Assembly: GCA_046723355.1 (NCBI GenBank)
Contig: JBKOUJ010000016.1
Coordinates: 1 to 22,113 of the forward strand
Direction: 5' to 3'
DNA length: 22,113 nucleotides
Origin: 13-2-20CM-68-14 sp046723355
Lineage (GTDB): Bacteria > Actinomycetota > Thermoleophilia > Gaiellales > Gaiellaceae
The notes under the pieces are model-generated. The model worked only from the letters and a program-made list of their open reading frames with translations, was not told where the DNA came from and searched no databases. Positions 16,174-22,113 of this stretch are shown piece by piece. Positions within the stretch are counted from its first letter, which is position 1. Each line of letters begins with the position of its first letter. The position numbers and the translations under genes were made by a program.

Positions 16174-16886
16174 AGCCGCAATCGCTCGCGGAGTGCACGC
16201 GTCTGGCGGCGGGCAACGTCGAGCTCGGTGCGTTGCTCGTCGTCCAGCGCGAGCCGGAGCCGGTCCGGCCCGGCGCGGCGAACGGCGGCGACCTTGGCGA
16301 GATTGACCACATGGCTGCGGTGGATCCGCACGAAGCGGCCACTCGGAAGCAGCTCCTCGAGCTCGCGGAGCGACGAAGTCGCGAGGTAGCTGCGGTCGTA
16401 GGTGTGGACGCGGCTGTAGTCGCCGTCGGCCTCGATCCAGTGAACGTCGTCGTAGTCGAGCAGCGCCTTGGCGCCGCCCGCGCCGACGACCGGGATCTTT
16501 TCGACGGGCGGCTGCTCCGCTCGGCGTGCCTGGGCAAGCCGCGAGACCACGCGCGCGAGCCGCTCCGGCTCGACCGGCTTGACCAGGTAGTCGAAGGCCT
16601 CGACCGCAAAGGCGTCGACGGCGTAGCGCTCGTGGGCGGTGACGAAGACGACCGCCGGCCGCTCGCGGCGATCGAGCACGAGCCGCGCGACCTCGAGCCC
16701 GGTCATGCCCGGCATCTCGACGTCGAGAAAGATCACGTCGTAGCGGACGTTCTGGGCCAGCGTCAACGCCTCCGCGGCCGTCGCCGCCTCGCCGACGATC
16801 TCCAGCTCGGGGTGCGCGGCTAGCAGGTAGCGCAGTTCCCCGCGCGCCGGGGCTTCGTCGTCGACGATCAAGGCGCGGATAGTCAC
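16170..16886 (-). CDS. LytTR-family response regulator
   Basis: GTG 16886 gives 238 aa. The receiver domain (1-~120) has the acidic pair Asp9/Asp10, phospho-acceptor Asp55 in 'IFLDVEMPGMTG', 'FVTAHERYAVDAFAVEAFDYLVKP' with the conserved Thr and Lys. The C-terminal ~105 residues form a LytTR DNA-binding domain: 'DDVHWIEADGDYSRVHTYDRSY', 'FVRIHRSHVVNLAKVAAV' and 'LDVARRQTRALRERL'. Such regulators bind spaced direct repeats in the DNA and often control envelope, transporter or carbon-uptake genes. It overlaps the sensor kinase stop as GTGA, so the two are a coupled two-component system. Its target genes are not identifiable here. Confidence 0.95.
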   Translation of the reverse strand: MTIRALIVDDEAPARGELRYLLAAHPELEIVGEAATAAEALTLAQNVRYDVIFLDVEMPGMTGLEVARLVLDRRERPAVVFVTAHERYAVDAFAVEAFDYLVKPVEPERLARVVSRLAQARRAEQPPVEKIPVVGAGGAKALLDYDDVHWIEADGDYSRVHTYDRSYLATSSLRELEELLPSGRFVRIHRSHVVNLAKVAAVRRAGPDRLRLALDDEQRTELDVARRQTRALRERLRL

Positions 16887-17971
16887 GCTGCTGGGACGTC
16901 CAGCCGGACGACTGTGCCGAAGCCTCCCGACTTCAGCCGCACGCCCTCTCCGTAGAACGCCCTCAGGCGTTGGTGGACGTTCGCGAGGCCGAGCCCGGCA
17001 CCGTCGCCCTCGCCGACGCCCGGCTCCAGCACACGCTCGAGCGCCTCGCGTGCGATCCCGCGCCCGTTGTCGCGCACGGTCACGCGCAACCGGCCGCGGC
17101 GAACGCGGGCCCGGATGACGAGACGAAGCGGCCGGTCGGTCTTGCCGTGCTTGACGGCGTTCTCGACGAGCGGCTGGACGAGAAACGGCGGCAGCTTCAC
17201 CTCGAGCGCCTGGGGCGTTGCGTCGATCTCGACCTCGAGCTGGGGGCCGAAGCGCGCCTGCTCGAGGGCGAGGTAGCTGCGGACGTGCTTGAGCTCTTCG
17301 TCGAGCGGCACGAACTCGCCCGGGCGCGCGAGCGTCCAGCGACAGTAGTCGGCGAAGGCGAGCACGAGGTCACGCGCCCGGTCGGGGTCCGTGCGGATGA
17401 AGCTCGCGATCGTGTTCAGGCAGTTGAAGAGGAAATGCGGCTCGATTTCGGCCTGGAGCGCCTTGAGCTCAGCGGATGCCGCCGCGCGCGCCGAGCCGGC
17501 GAGCTCGGAGAGCTGTAGCTGCACCGAGAGCTGGTCGCCCAGCGAGGTCAGCAGCTCGACGTCGTCGTCGGCGAGCGGCGCGCCGTCGGTTGCGTAGGCG
17601 ACGAGGGCGCCGACCGGGCCGTCGCTGAGCCGGAGCGGCACGATCGCCGCGGCCCCGAGCGGGCAGGCCGGATTTCCGCAGGCGACGCGCAGCGCGAGCG
17701 GGGCGACGCGTGCCTCGTCAGCCGCGAGCGCCTCGAAGACCGGGCGAATCGGCGTGTCGCCCGCGACGTGATGGTCGGCGCCGGCGCCGACGAAGGCAAG
17801 CACGCGACTCGTGTCCGTGACGGCCACGGCGCCGAAGCCGAGCTTCTCGAAGACCTCGTAGGCGACGGTGCGGGCTGCTGCGTCGGAGAGACCGAGCCTC
17901 AGCTCCGGCAGCGTCGCGGCAAGCAGCTCGAGCGTGGGGGCCTCGCGGCGCAACCGGCGAACGCGGGGCAT
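16883..17971 (-). CDS. LytS/YehU-type sensor histidine kinase, soluble, with GAF-like sensor
   Basis: This protein has 362 aa from ATG 17971. It has no membrane helix, unlike many LytS proteins. Residues ~30-160 look like a GAF domain and include a Cys pair ('ACGNPACPLG', Cys98 and Cys103) that could bind a metal or sense redox. The His_kinase domain begins at 'LKALQAEIEPHFLFNCLNTI', with phospho-accepting His179. The ATPase part has the N box 'LVQPLVENAVKHG' (Asn271), G1 'DNGRGI' (301-306) and G2 'GAGLGLANVHQRL'. It would autophosphorylate and pass phosphate to the overlapping LytTR regulator. On the minus strand TACGGT (17986-17981) lies 9 nt before the ATG with no Shine-Dalgarno, a leaderless-type geometry. 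It is divergent from the NUDIX gene across 60 bp. Confidence 0.93.
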   Translation of the reverse strand: MPRVRRLRREAPTLELLAATLPELRLGLSDAAARTVAYEVFEKLGFGAVAVTDTSRVLAFVGAGADHHVAGDTPIRPVFEALAADEARVAPLALRVACGNPACPLGAAAIVPLRLSDGPVGALVAYATDGAPLADDDVELLTSLGDQLSVQLQLSELAGSARAAASAELKALQAEIEPHFLFNCLNTIASFIRTDPDRARDLVLAFADYCRWTLARPGEFVPLDEELKHVRSYLALEQARFGPQLEVEIDATPQALEVKLPPFLVQPLVENAVKHGKTDRPLRLVIRARVRRGRLRVTVRDNGRGIAREALERVLEPGVGEGDGAGLGLANVHQRLRAFYGEGVRLKSGGFGTVVRLDVPAA

Positions 17972-18031
17972 GGTTTTCGGACCGTACCAACCTACGGTTC
18001 CCAGTTACATGGCCAGATACCGTCAAGGAAC
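17972..18031. promoter_or_regulatory. Divergent promoter region of histidine kinase and NUDIX gene
   Basis: A 6-bp inverted repeat, accgta (17981-17986) and tacggt (17993-17998), has a 6-nt centre. Its left arm is TACGGT on the minus strand, 9 nt before the kinase ATG. On the plus strand TACCGT (18018-18023) lies 8 nt before the NUDIX ATG. Both fit -10 elements of leaderless transcripts. The inverted repeat could also be an operator, for example for self-control by the LytTR regulator, but that is a guess. Confidence 0.38.
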
Positions 18032-18598
18032 ATGACCCATGTCGACGAGGCCGTCCTGGCGCCGTTGCGCGAACGCTTCGGCGAGCCGGCGACGCTCGAG
18101 TGGGAGGGCGAGATCTCGGGGTATGAGCATTCGCTCGCGACGTACAACCCGCGCCGGATGCACGACGTGACGCTGTTCATCTTCAATGGCGAACGGCTCG
18201 CCCTGATCCGCAAGCACGCGTTCGAGCCCGGGATCTGGCGACCGCCGGGCGGGGGCGTCAAGGAGGGCGAGGAATTCGTCGCCGGCGTCCGGCGCGAGGC
18301 GCACGAGGAGACCGGGCTAGATGTGGAGGTGCAGCGCTATCTCGTGGCCGCATCCGCGCGGTTCGTGTACGAGTCGCAGGACGTACCGTGGCGGACGCAC
18401 GTCTTTCTTGCAACGACCGCAGACCGCGACCTTGCGCCTGAGGACACGGACGAGATCCAGGCAGCACGATGGGGCACGTTGTCAGAGCTGAGCGGGCCGC
18501 TCCGCGAGCGGCTCCTGGCCACCGGCCGCGCGTTCTGGCGCTACCGCGTCGCCCTCCATGATGCCGCCGCAGCAGCGATTGCCGCTACTTCGGTGTGA
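18032..18598 (+). CDS. NUDIX hydrolase
   Basis: ATG 18032 gives 188 aa; the longer in-frame extension is antisense to the kinase gene. The full NUDIX box G-x5-E-x7-REuxEExGu spans residues 74-96 ('GGVKEGE' ... 'REAHEETGL'), with the metal-binding Glu residues present. About 45 residues precede the catalytic fold ('MHDVTLFIFNGERLALIRK'), and a short helical tail follows. NUDIX enzymes hydrolyse nucleoside diphosphates linked to another moiety (NDP-sugars, NADH, ADP-ribose, damaged dNTPs); the substrate cannot be told from this sequence. An AAGGA (18025-18029) sits only 2 nt from the ATG, too close for a good ribosome site, while TACCGT 8 nt upstream supports a leaderless message. Confidence 0.93.
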   Translation: MTHVDEAVLAPLRERFGEPATLEWEGEISGYEHSLATYNPRRMHDVTLFIFNGERLALIRKHAFEPGIWRPPGGGVKEGEEFVAGVRREAHEETGLDVEVQRYLVAASARFVYESQDVPWRTHVFLATTADRDLAPEDTDEIQAARWGTLSELSGPLRERLLATGRAFWRYRVALHDAAAAAIAATSV

Positions 18599-18638
18599 AC
18601 GGCGGTCGACTGAGCCTCTCCGAAGCGAGTCTCCGGGG

Positions 18639-18654
18639 GCCGGCCGCAGCCGGC
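18639..18654. terminator. Possible bidirectional hairpin between convergent genes
   Basis: In the 58-bp gap between the NUDIX stop and the stop of the convergent membrane-protein gene, gccggc (18639-18644) and gccggc (18649-18654) can pair around a cgca loop. No T-run follows on either strand, so it would be a weak or factor-dependent terminator at most. It is the only hairpin of note in this gap. Confidence 0.25.
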
Positions 18655-18656
18655 AC

Positions 18657-19259
18657 TTACCGTCGGAGCCCGGACTCCTCGAGCACCGCATCGACGAGCG
18701 GCTCGTAGCGTCCGTTCGCCAGGTCGCCAAGCGGGTCGGGCGTGTGGCGAAGCAGCGTCTCAAACGGGAGTGCGAACGCGGCGCGCATCGCGATCAGCCG
18801 GCGGCGTTCCGGATCATCGAGTTCGTCGAGCACCTTCGACGCGGTCGTCAGCTGGCGCACCTGCGCGATTCGCCCGGGTAGGTAGAGGCTCAAGAGTCCG
18901 GCAGCAGGCAACACGAACACGATTAGCCCGAGCAGGTCGGCGAGTTGGTGCGTCCGGTGGACGCCGCTCTGGCCGAGACCCTCGACTTTTCCGCCGGAGC
19001 CCTCGCCCGCCCCCTCGAGTGCGTCTGCGAGGTCGCCGCCGACGACCGGGACGCCGTCGACCGCGTCGGCTGCGTCCTTGAAGCCGGACTGCACCGCGCT
19101 GCCCGTCTCGCGCACGCCCTCAGGGACGACGGCAAGGCGGTTGACTGAATCTCGCACCTTCAGGCCGATCAGCGCGGCCACGATGATGGCGACGACGACG
19201 AGAAAGTCGAGGACGACCCGGCTCGCGCGTCGGTGTGGAATGTCTGGGTAGAAGCGCAT
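18657..19259 (-). CDS. Two-helix membrane protein of unknown function
   Basis: This protein has 200 aa from ATG 19259. It has a basic N-terminus ('PHRRASR'), a first membrane helix at ~17-34 ('VLDFLVVVAIIVAALIGL'), then a ~75-residue loop rich in Gly, Ala, Asp and Val ('GVPVVGGDLADALEGAGEG'), probably outside the cell. A second helix at ~108-128 ('LLGLIVFVLPAAGLLSLYLPG') is followed by an ~70-residue cytoplasmic helical tail ('LDELDDPERRRLIAMRAAF'). I do not recognise a characterised family, although similar two-helix proteins are common in actinobacteria. It follows the HAD gene by 79 bp on the same strand; I see no promoter or other element in that gap beyond a G-rich stretch (gggggtaag) just before the start. 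It converges on the NUDIX gene. Confidence 0.82.
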   Translation of the reverse strand: MRFYPDIPHRRASRVVLDFLVVVAIIVAALIGLKVRDSVNRLAVVPEGVRETGSAVQSGFKDAADAVDGVPVVGGDLADALEGAGEGSGGKVEGLGQSGVHRTHQLADLLGLIVFVLPAAGLLSLYLPGRIAQVRQLTTASKVLDELDDPERRRLIAMRAAFALPFETLLRHTPDPLGDLANGRYEPLVDAVLEESGLRR

Positions 19260-19338
19260 GCCGCGCTCTTACCCCCGCCCAGGTCCGCGTAGCCCACCTG
19301 GCCCGGCAAGCGTCAGCGACAGAGACGATCCGGGTCGC

Positions 19339-19989
19339 CTACGTGTCCAGAAGCGACAGGACCTGCGGGATCGCCGTGATCCTCGCGCCCGGCCAGTCGC
19401 GAACTTCCTCCCACATCGGCTCCTCGCCGTCGCGATGGATCAGGACCGCGCGCATCCCGATCCGCTCGGCGCCGGCGAGCTCGTCGTTCGCGCCGTCGCC
19501 GACGAAGACCGCCTCCGCAGGCTCGACGCCGAGCTCCTCGCAGGCAAGCAGGTAGATCCGCGGATCCGGCTTCCGCAAGCCGACCGCGCAGGAGAAGACG
19601 GTGCTGTCGAAGAGCCCGTCGAAAGGCGTCTCCCCCCAGACCTCCGGGACGTCATCGGTGCAGACGGTGATGAGGCCGAGCTGCAATCCACGCTCGCGCA
19701 GCGCACGCAGCGTCTCGACGGCACCTGGCCGCGGTCTCAGCATCTCCCGCGTCGAAGCGTGCCGAAGCGCAACCACCTCGTCAGCGAGAGCCTCGTCGCC
19801 AGAGAGCGTCAGCGCGTAATCGCGCAGGGGGCCAGTCTCACGCTTCGGCCGGTCCTGGTGCCACAACGCCGCAAACTCGTCCGGGTCCCGTCCGAGCCGC
19901 GCCGCAACCTGATCCTGGAACGCCCGACCACCAGCCGCGTCATAGTCGACAAGGGTGTCCCAAAGATCGAAGACGACGGCCTGCGTCAC
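19339..19989 (-). CDS. HAD-superfamily (subfamily IA) hydrolase with atypical motif I
   Basis: GTG 19989 gives 216 aa and overlaps the YbjQ-family gene's stop as GTGA. It has the HAD-IA layout: motif I 'VVFDLWDTLVD' (nucleophile Asp8), a helical cap (~15-80), motif II 'LGLITVCTDD', Lys in 'LRKPDPRIY' (motif III), and 'VFVGDGANDELAGAERIGM' (motif IV). In canonical phosphatases motif I is DxDGT; here the second Asp is Trp10 followed by Asp11. Losing that general acid is typical of haloacid dehalogenases and of some HAD proteins of unknown reaction. The annotation is therefore HAD hydrolase, substrate unknown; a simple phosphatase call is less secure. It is probably in one operon with the YbjQ and decarboxylase genes. 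Confidence 0.9.
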   Translation of the reverse strand: MTQAVVFDLWDTLVDYDAAGGRAFQDQVAARLGRDPDEFAALWHQDRPKRETGPLRDYALTLSGDEALADEVVALRHASTREMLRPRPGAVETLRALRERGLQLGLITVCTDDVPEVWGETPFDGLFDSTVFSCAVGLRKPDPRIYLLACEELGVEPAEAVFVGDGANDELAGAERIGMRAVLIHRDGEEPMWEEVRDWPGARITAIPQVLSLLDT

Positions 19990-20306
19990 GCCTTCCGCAC
20001 TCGAACGGCGGTTCCGTATGCGCAGATCTCCGTCCAGGTGTCACCCATCTCGGACGTGTCGAACCGCATGGCGACGATTGCGTTCGCGCCCTTTGACTCC
20101 GCTTCCTCGACCATCCGGTCGATCACCTGCTGCCGGCTGTCGGCGAGCGCCTTCGTCATCCCCTTCAGCTCGCCGCCGAGCATGGACTTGAACCCGGCGC
20201 CGATTTGCGAAAACGCGTTGCGCGAGCGGACCGTGAGCCCGAACACCTCTCCGTACACCTCTTCGATCTCGTGTCCCGGAATCTCGTTCGTCGTGGCGAT
20301 CAGCAT
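19986..20306 (-). CDS. YbjQ/UPF0145-family protein
   Basis: ATG 20306 gives 106 aa, the usual length for this family of small oligomeric cytoplasmic proteins. Visible family blocks are 'TTNEIPGHEIEEVYGEVFG' at the start, 'GFKSMLGGELKGMTKALADSRQQVIDRMVEEAESKGANAIV' (in two parts around 'TKALADSR'), 'AMRFDTSEMGD' and 'EICAYGTAVRV'. The family has been called a putative heavy-metal-binding domain, but its function is not established. A strong Shine-Dalgarno (aaaggagg on the minus strand, 20318-20311) lies 4 nt before the ATG, inside the end of the decarboxylase gene. The stop and start overlap as TGATG. It is one of few genes here with a strong ribosome site, which suggests it is made in larger amounts than its neighbours. 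Confidence 0.93.
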   Translation of the reverse strand: MLIATTNEIPGHEIEEVYGEVFGLTVRSRNAFSQIGAGFKSMLGGELKGMTKALADSRQQVIDRMVEEAESKGANAIVAMRFDTSEMGDTWTEICAYGTAVRVRKA

Positions 20307-21643
20307 CAGGCCTCCTTTCGTAGCGCGTCCCACGCCCGGCGGACGTCGGCCTCGGTCGTCCGGGCGTTGCCGACTGCCAGCCTAAGCACGTACCGGCCAT
20401 CGAGCTCCGTGTGCGAGAGGAACGCCTCGCCGCTGGCGTTCACTCGCTCGAGAATCGCCGCATTCTCCTCATCCGGCGTCTCGCGCCGGAAGCAGACGAC
20501 TGAGAAGGGCCGCGGCGCCACGACCTGCCAGCCCGGCTCCTCGCGCACCCATTTCTCGAACAGCTCGGCCAGCCGTACCGCCTCGCGGATCCGCGCCTGC
20601 AACCCCTCTCGCCCGTAGCAGCGCAACACGGCCCAGAGCTTGAGCGCGCGGAAGCGCCGCCCGAGCGCCGGGCCGTACTCGCTGAGGTTCAGCGCGTCCT
20701 CGTCGCCGGTGCGGAGGTATTCGGGGACGAGCGTCATCGCCGCGTGGAGATCCTCGGGCCGCCGGGTCCACAAGGCCGAGCAGTCGACCGGGGTGAACAA
20801 CCATTTGTGCGGATTGACGACGACGGAGTCGGCGCGCTCGATCCCCTCCCACGCCCACCGAAACTCGGGGCAGACCATCGCGGAGCCGGCATACGCCGCG
20901 TCGACGTGCAGCCAGACGTCCTCGCGCTCGCAGATCTCGCCCAGCTCGGCGACCGGATCGACCGAGGTCGACGAGGTCGTCCCCACCGTCGCGACCAGGG
21001 CGCACGCCCCGGAGAGCTCGCGCAGGTCGTGCGTCCGCATCCGGAACTCCGAGTCCACAGGCACCTTCTGCACCGCCAGCCCAAGCAGCCTCGCCGCCTT
21101 CTCGACCGACGAGTGCGCGTGCTCCGAGCACAGCACCACCCGCCCGGGGAACGCCTGCCGCGCGGCGGCCAGAGCCGCCAGAGTCGACGTCGAGGCCGTG
21201 TCCTCGATGTGCCCGTGCCACTCGCGCGGAAGCCCGAGCAGCTGGGCGAGCCAGTCCATCGTCACCAGCTCGAGCTCGGTCGCTGCGGGCGAGGCGCGCC
21301 AGAGGATCTGGGTCACGTTCAGCGTGGCTGCGAGCAGCTCGGCGAGGATTCCCGGCTCCGAGCCTGTCGTCGCAAAGTACGCGAGGAAGCCGGGATGCTG
21401 CCAGTGCGTCATCCCGGGGAGCAGTACCTCGTCGAGGTCGCGAAGAATGGCCGCGAAAGGCTCGCCTGTCTCCGGCGGCGACTCCGGCAAGGCCTGCCGG
21501 ATCTCGCCCGGCGCCGTCTGCGCGAGCACCGGCAGCTCCCGAACACGCTCCAGATACGACGCCGCCCACTCGAGCGCGGCCGCCCCGTCGTCGCGGAATC
21601 CCGACATTGTCACGGGCTCGGACGAACGTTCCTGACCGGTCAT
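20306..21643 (-). CDS. PLP-dependent group II decarboxylase (aromatic-L-amino-acid decarboxylase-like)
   Basis: ATG 21643 gives 445 aa; ATG 21607 (residue 13) is an alternative, and neither has a strong ribosome site. It is a fold-type I PLP enzyme: 'MTHWQHPGFLAYFATTGSEPGILAE' (in two parts, 78-101) is the substrate-side block. 'SEHAHSSVEKAARLLGL' (173-189) holds His177, equivalent to the ring-stacking His. 'WLHVDAAYAGSA' holds Asp248, which contacts the PLP nitrogen, and 'VNPHKWLF' holds the Schiff-base Lys280. 'DTASTSTLAALAAAR' replaces the more common Gly-rich phosphate loop. The family removes CO2 from amino acids such as Trp, Tyr, DOPA or Phe to give amines; the substrate is not readable here. 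It follows the PHP/PolX gene by 61 bp on the same strand and overlaps the YbjQ-family gene. Confidence 0.9.
   Translation of the reverse strand: MTGQERSSEPVTMSGFRDDGAAALEWAASYLERVRELPVLAQTAPGEIRQALPESPPETGEPFAAILRDLDEVLLPGMTHWQHPGFLAYFATTGSEPGILAELLAATLNVTQILWRASPAATELELVTMDWLAQLLGLPREWHGHIEDTASTSTLAALAAARQAFPGRVVLCSEHAHSSVEKAARLLGLAVQKVPVDSEFRMRTHDLRELSGACALVATVGTTSSTSVDPVAELGEICEREDVWLHVDAAYAGSAMVCPEFRWAWEGIERADSVVVNPHKWLFTPVDCSALWTRRPEDLHAAMTLVPEYLRTGDEDALNLSEYGPALGRRFRALKLWAVLRCYGREGLQARIREAVRLAELFEKWVREEPGWQVVAPRPFSVVCFRRETPDEENAAILERVNASGEAFLSHTELDGRYVLRLAVGNARTTEADVRRAWDALRKEA
20311..20318 (-). promoter_or_regulatory. Strong Shine-Dalgarno of the YbjQ-family gene
   Basis: AAAGGAGG on the minus strand, 4 nt before ATG 20306, is embedded in the last codons of the upstream decarboxylase gene. 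It confirms the start at 20306 rather than the in-frame start at 20333. Confidence 0.8.
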
Positions 21644-21704
21644 TTCAGACGGCGCCCCGGCAAGGCCGCGGCTCCTGGTATCGGCATCGCAAGCGACGCC
21701 TCAC

Positions 21705-22113
21705 TCACCCGAGAAGCTTCTTGATCTGCGGCCACGTCCGCGTGTTGAGGATCTGCTCCTTCGTCAGCCACGCGCGCCTCGCCTGGCCGACTCCGAGCTC
21801 CGGGTACGCAAGCGCACGTGTGGAGTGAGCATCGCTGTTCACGGCCAGCAGCACGCCTGCCTCGCCGGCCGCCCGCGCGTGTGCGTCGCGGAGGTCGAGG
21901 CGGTCTGGCTGTGAGTTGATCTCCAGGAACGTCTTCGTGGCGAGCGCGGCCTCGAACACGCGCGCGAGATCGATGTCGGCGGGCCCGCGACGGTTGATCT
22001 TGCGCGCAGTCAGATGGCCGATGCAGTCGACGTTCGGGTTCTCCATGGCGGCGAGCACACGCTCCGTCGGGTTCTTGTCGAACGCGGTGTGGAGCGACGC
22101 GACGACCCAGTCG
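21705..22113 (-). CDS. PHP-domain protein, C-terminal end of PolX-like DNA polymerase (partial)
   Basis: The frame is open from the right edge (first full codon at 22112) to TGA at 21707-21705, so only the last ~136 residues are seen. They match the second half of the PHP domain at the C-terminus of bacterial/archaeal PolX: 'DWVVASLHTAF', 'AMENPNVDCIGHLT', 'TKTFLEINSQPDRLDLRD' and 'VLLAVNSDAHS', carrying His, Glu and Asp/His metal ligands, then 'LGVGQARRAWLTKEQILNT'. In PolX this domain is a metal-dependent 3'-5' exonuclease or phosphatase involved in base-excision repair. The polymerase part lies outside the window, so a stand-alone PHP hydrolase cannot be excluded, though the closing block after the metal site is PolX-like. 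The 61-bp gap to the decarboxylase shows no recognisable element. Confidence 0.85.
   Translation of the reverse strand, partial: DWVVASLHTAFDKNPTERVLAAMENPNVDCIGHLTARKINRRGPADIDLARVFEAALATKTFLEINSQPDRLDLRDAHARAAGEAGVLLAVNSDAHSTRALAYPELGVGQARRAWLTKEQILNTRTWPQIKKLLG

Noticed and set aside
19260..19338. tRNA or small RNA in the 79-bp gap after the HAD gene
   Set aside because: No cloverleaf arms, TTC loop or promoter/terminator pair could be found.
20640..21635. Plus-strand reading frames antisense to the decarboxylase
   Set aside because: Shadow frames of a well-supported PLP enzyme; Ser/Arg-rich with no domain.

Overview
The window is a densely coding, GC-rich (about two thirds G+C by eye) stretch of bacterial chromosome. 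Frequent GTG/TTG starts, a LytS/LytTR two-component pair, a SpoIID/LytB protein, an MMPL transporter and an actinobacterial style of RmlB and decarboxylase suggest an actinomycetote. A deep-branching class such as Thermoleophilia (Gaiellales/Solirubrobacterales) is my best guess, but it is an inference and no marker gene proves it. I see no tRNA, rRNA, CRISPR, insertion sequence or prophage, and no gene-free stretch longer than about 170 bp.

Layout. (1) 1-1005 (+): the end of a Gfo/Idh/MocA oxidoreductase, coupled to a left-handed beta-helix acyltransferase; both fit nucleotide-sugar modification. (2) 1002-4194: a secreted SpoIID/LytB-like protein (-) diverging from a membrane Ser/Thr kinase (+) that carries extracytoplasmic TPRs. 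(3) 4196-9549 (-): an MMPL transporter followed by rmlA, rmlC, rmlD and a separately promoted rmlB, giving the whole dTDP-L-rhamnose pathway. (4) 9575-12414 (+): hsp20 and lon, overlapping by 4 nt, a proteostasis operon; then a small membrane protein (12469-12870). (5) 12867-15440 (-): a secreted M23 endopeptidase-like protein, a small unknown protein, and two half-size TauE/SafE permease genes. (6) 15454-16173 (+): trehalose-6-phosphate phosphatase. (7) 16170-17971 (-): LytTR response regulator and LytS-type histidine kinase. (8) 18032-18598 (+): a NUDIX hydrolase. (9) 18657-22113 (-): a two-helix membrane protein, a HAD hydrolase, a YbjQ-family protein, a PLP-dependent decarboxylase and the C-terminal PHP domain of a PolX-like protein.

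Common themes are the cell envelope (rhamnose, SpoIID, M23, MMPL, kinase) and stress (Hsp20/Lon, trehalose). The architecture is very compact. Genes within operons overlap by 1-4 nt (GTGA, TTGA, TGATG). Three convergent pairs share a self-complementary 4-nt stop (CTAG, CTAG, TTAA). Divergent pairs are separated by only 13, 25 and 60 bp. Many first genes have a TANNNT hexamer 6-9 nt before the start and no Shine-Dalgarno, which is the geometry of leaderless transcripts.

I found no unmistakable new defence or biosynthetic system. The observations most worth following are the leaderless/bidirectional promoter pattern, the split TauE/SafE pair, the RmlB with Cys in place of the catalytic Asp, the permuted SpoIID domain, and a 47-bp co-centred double dyad upstream of rmlB.
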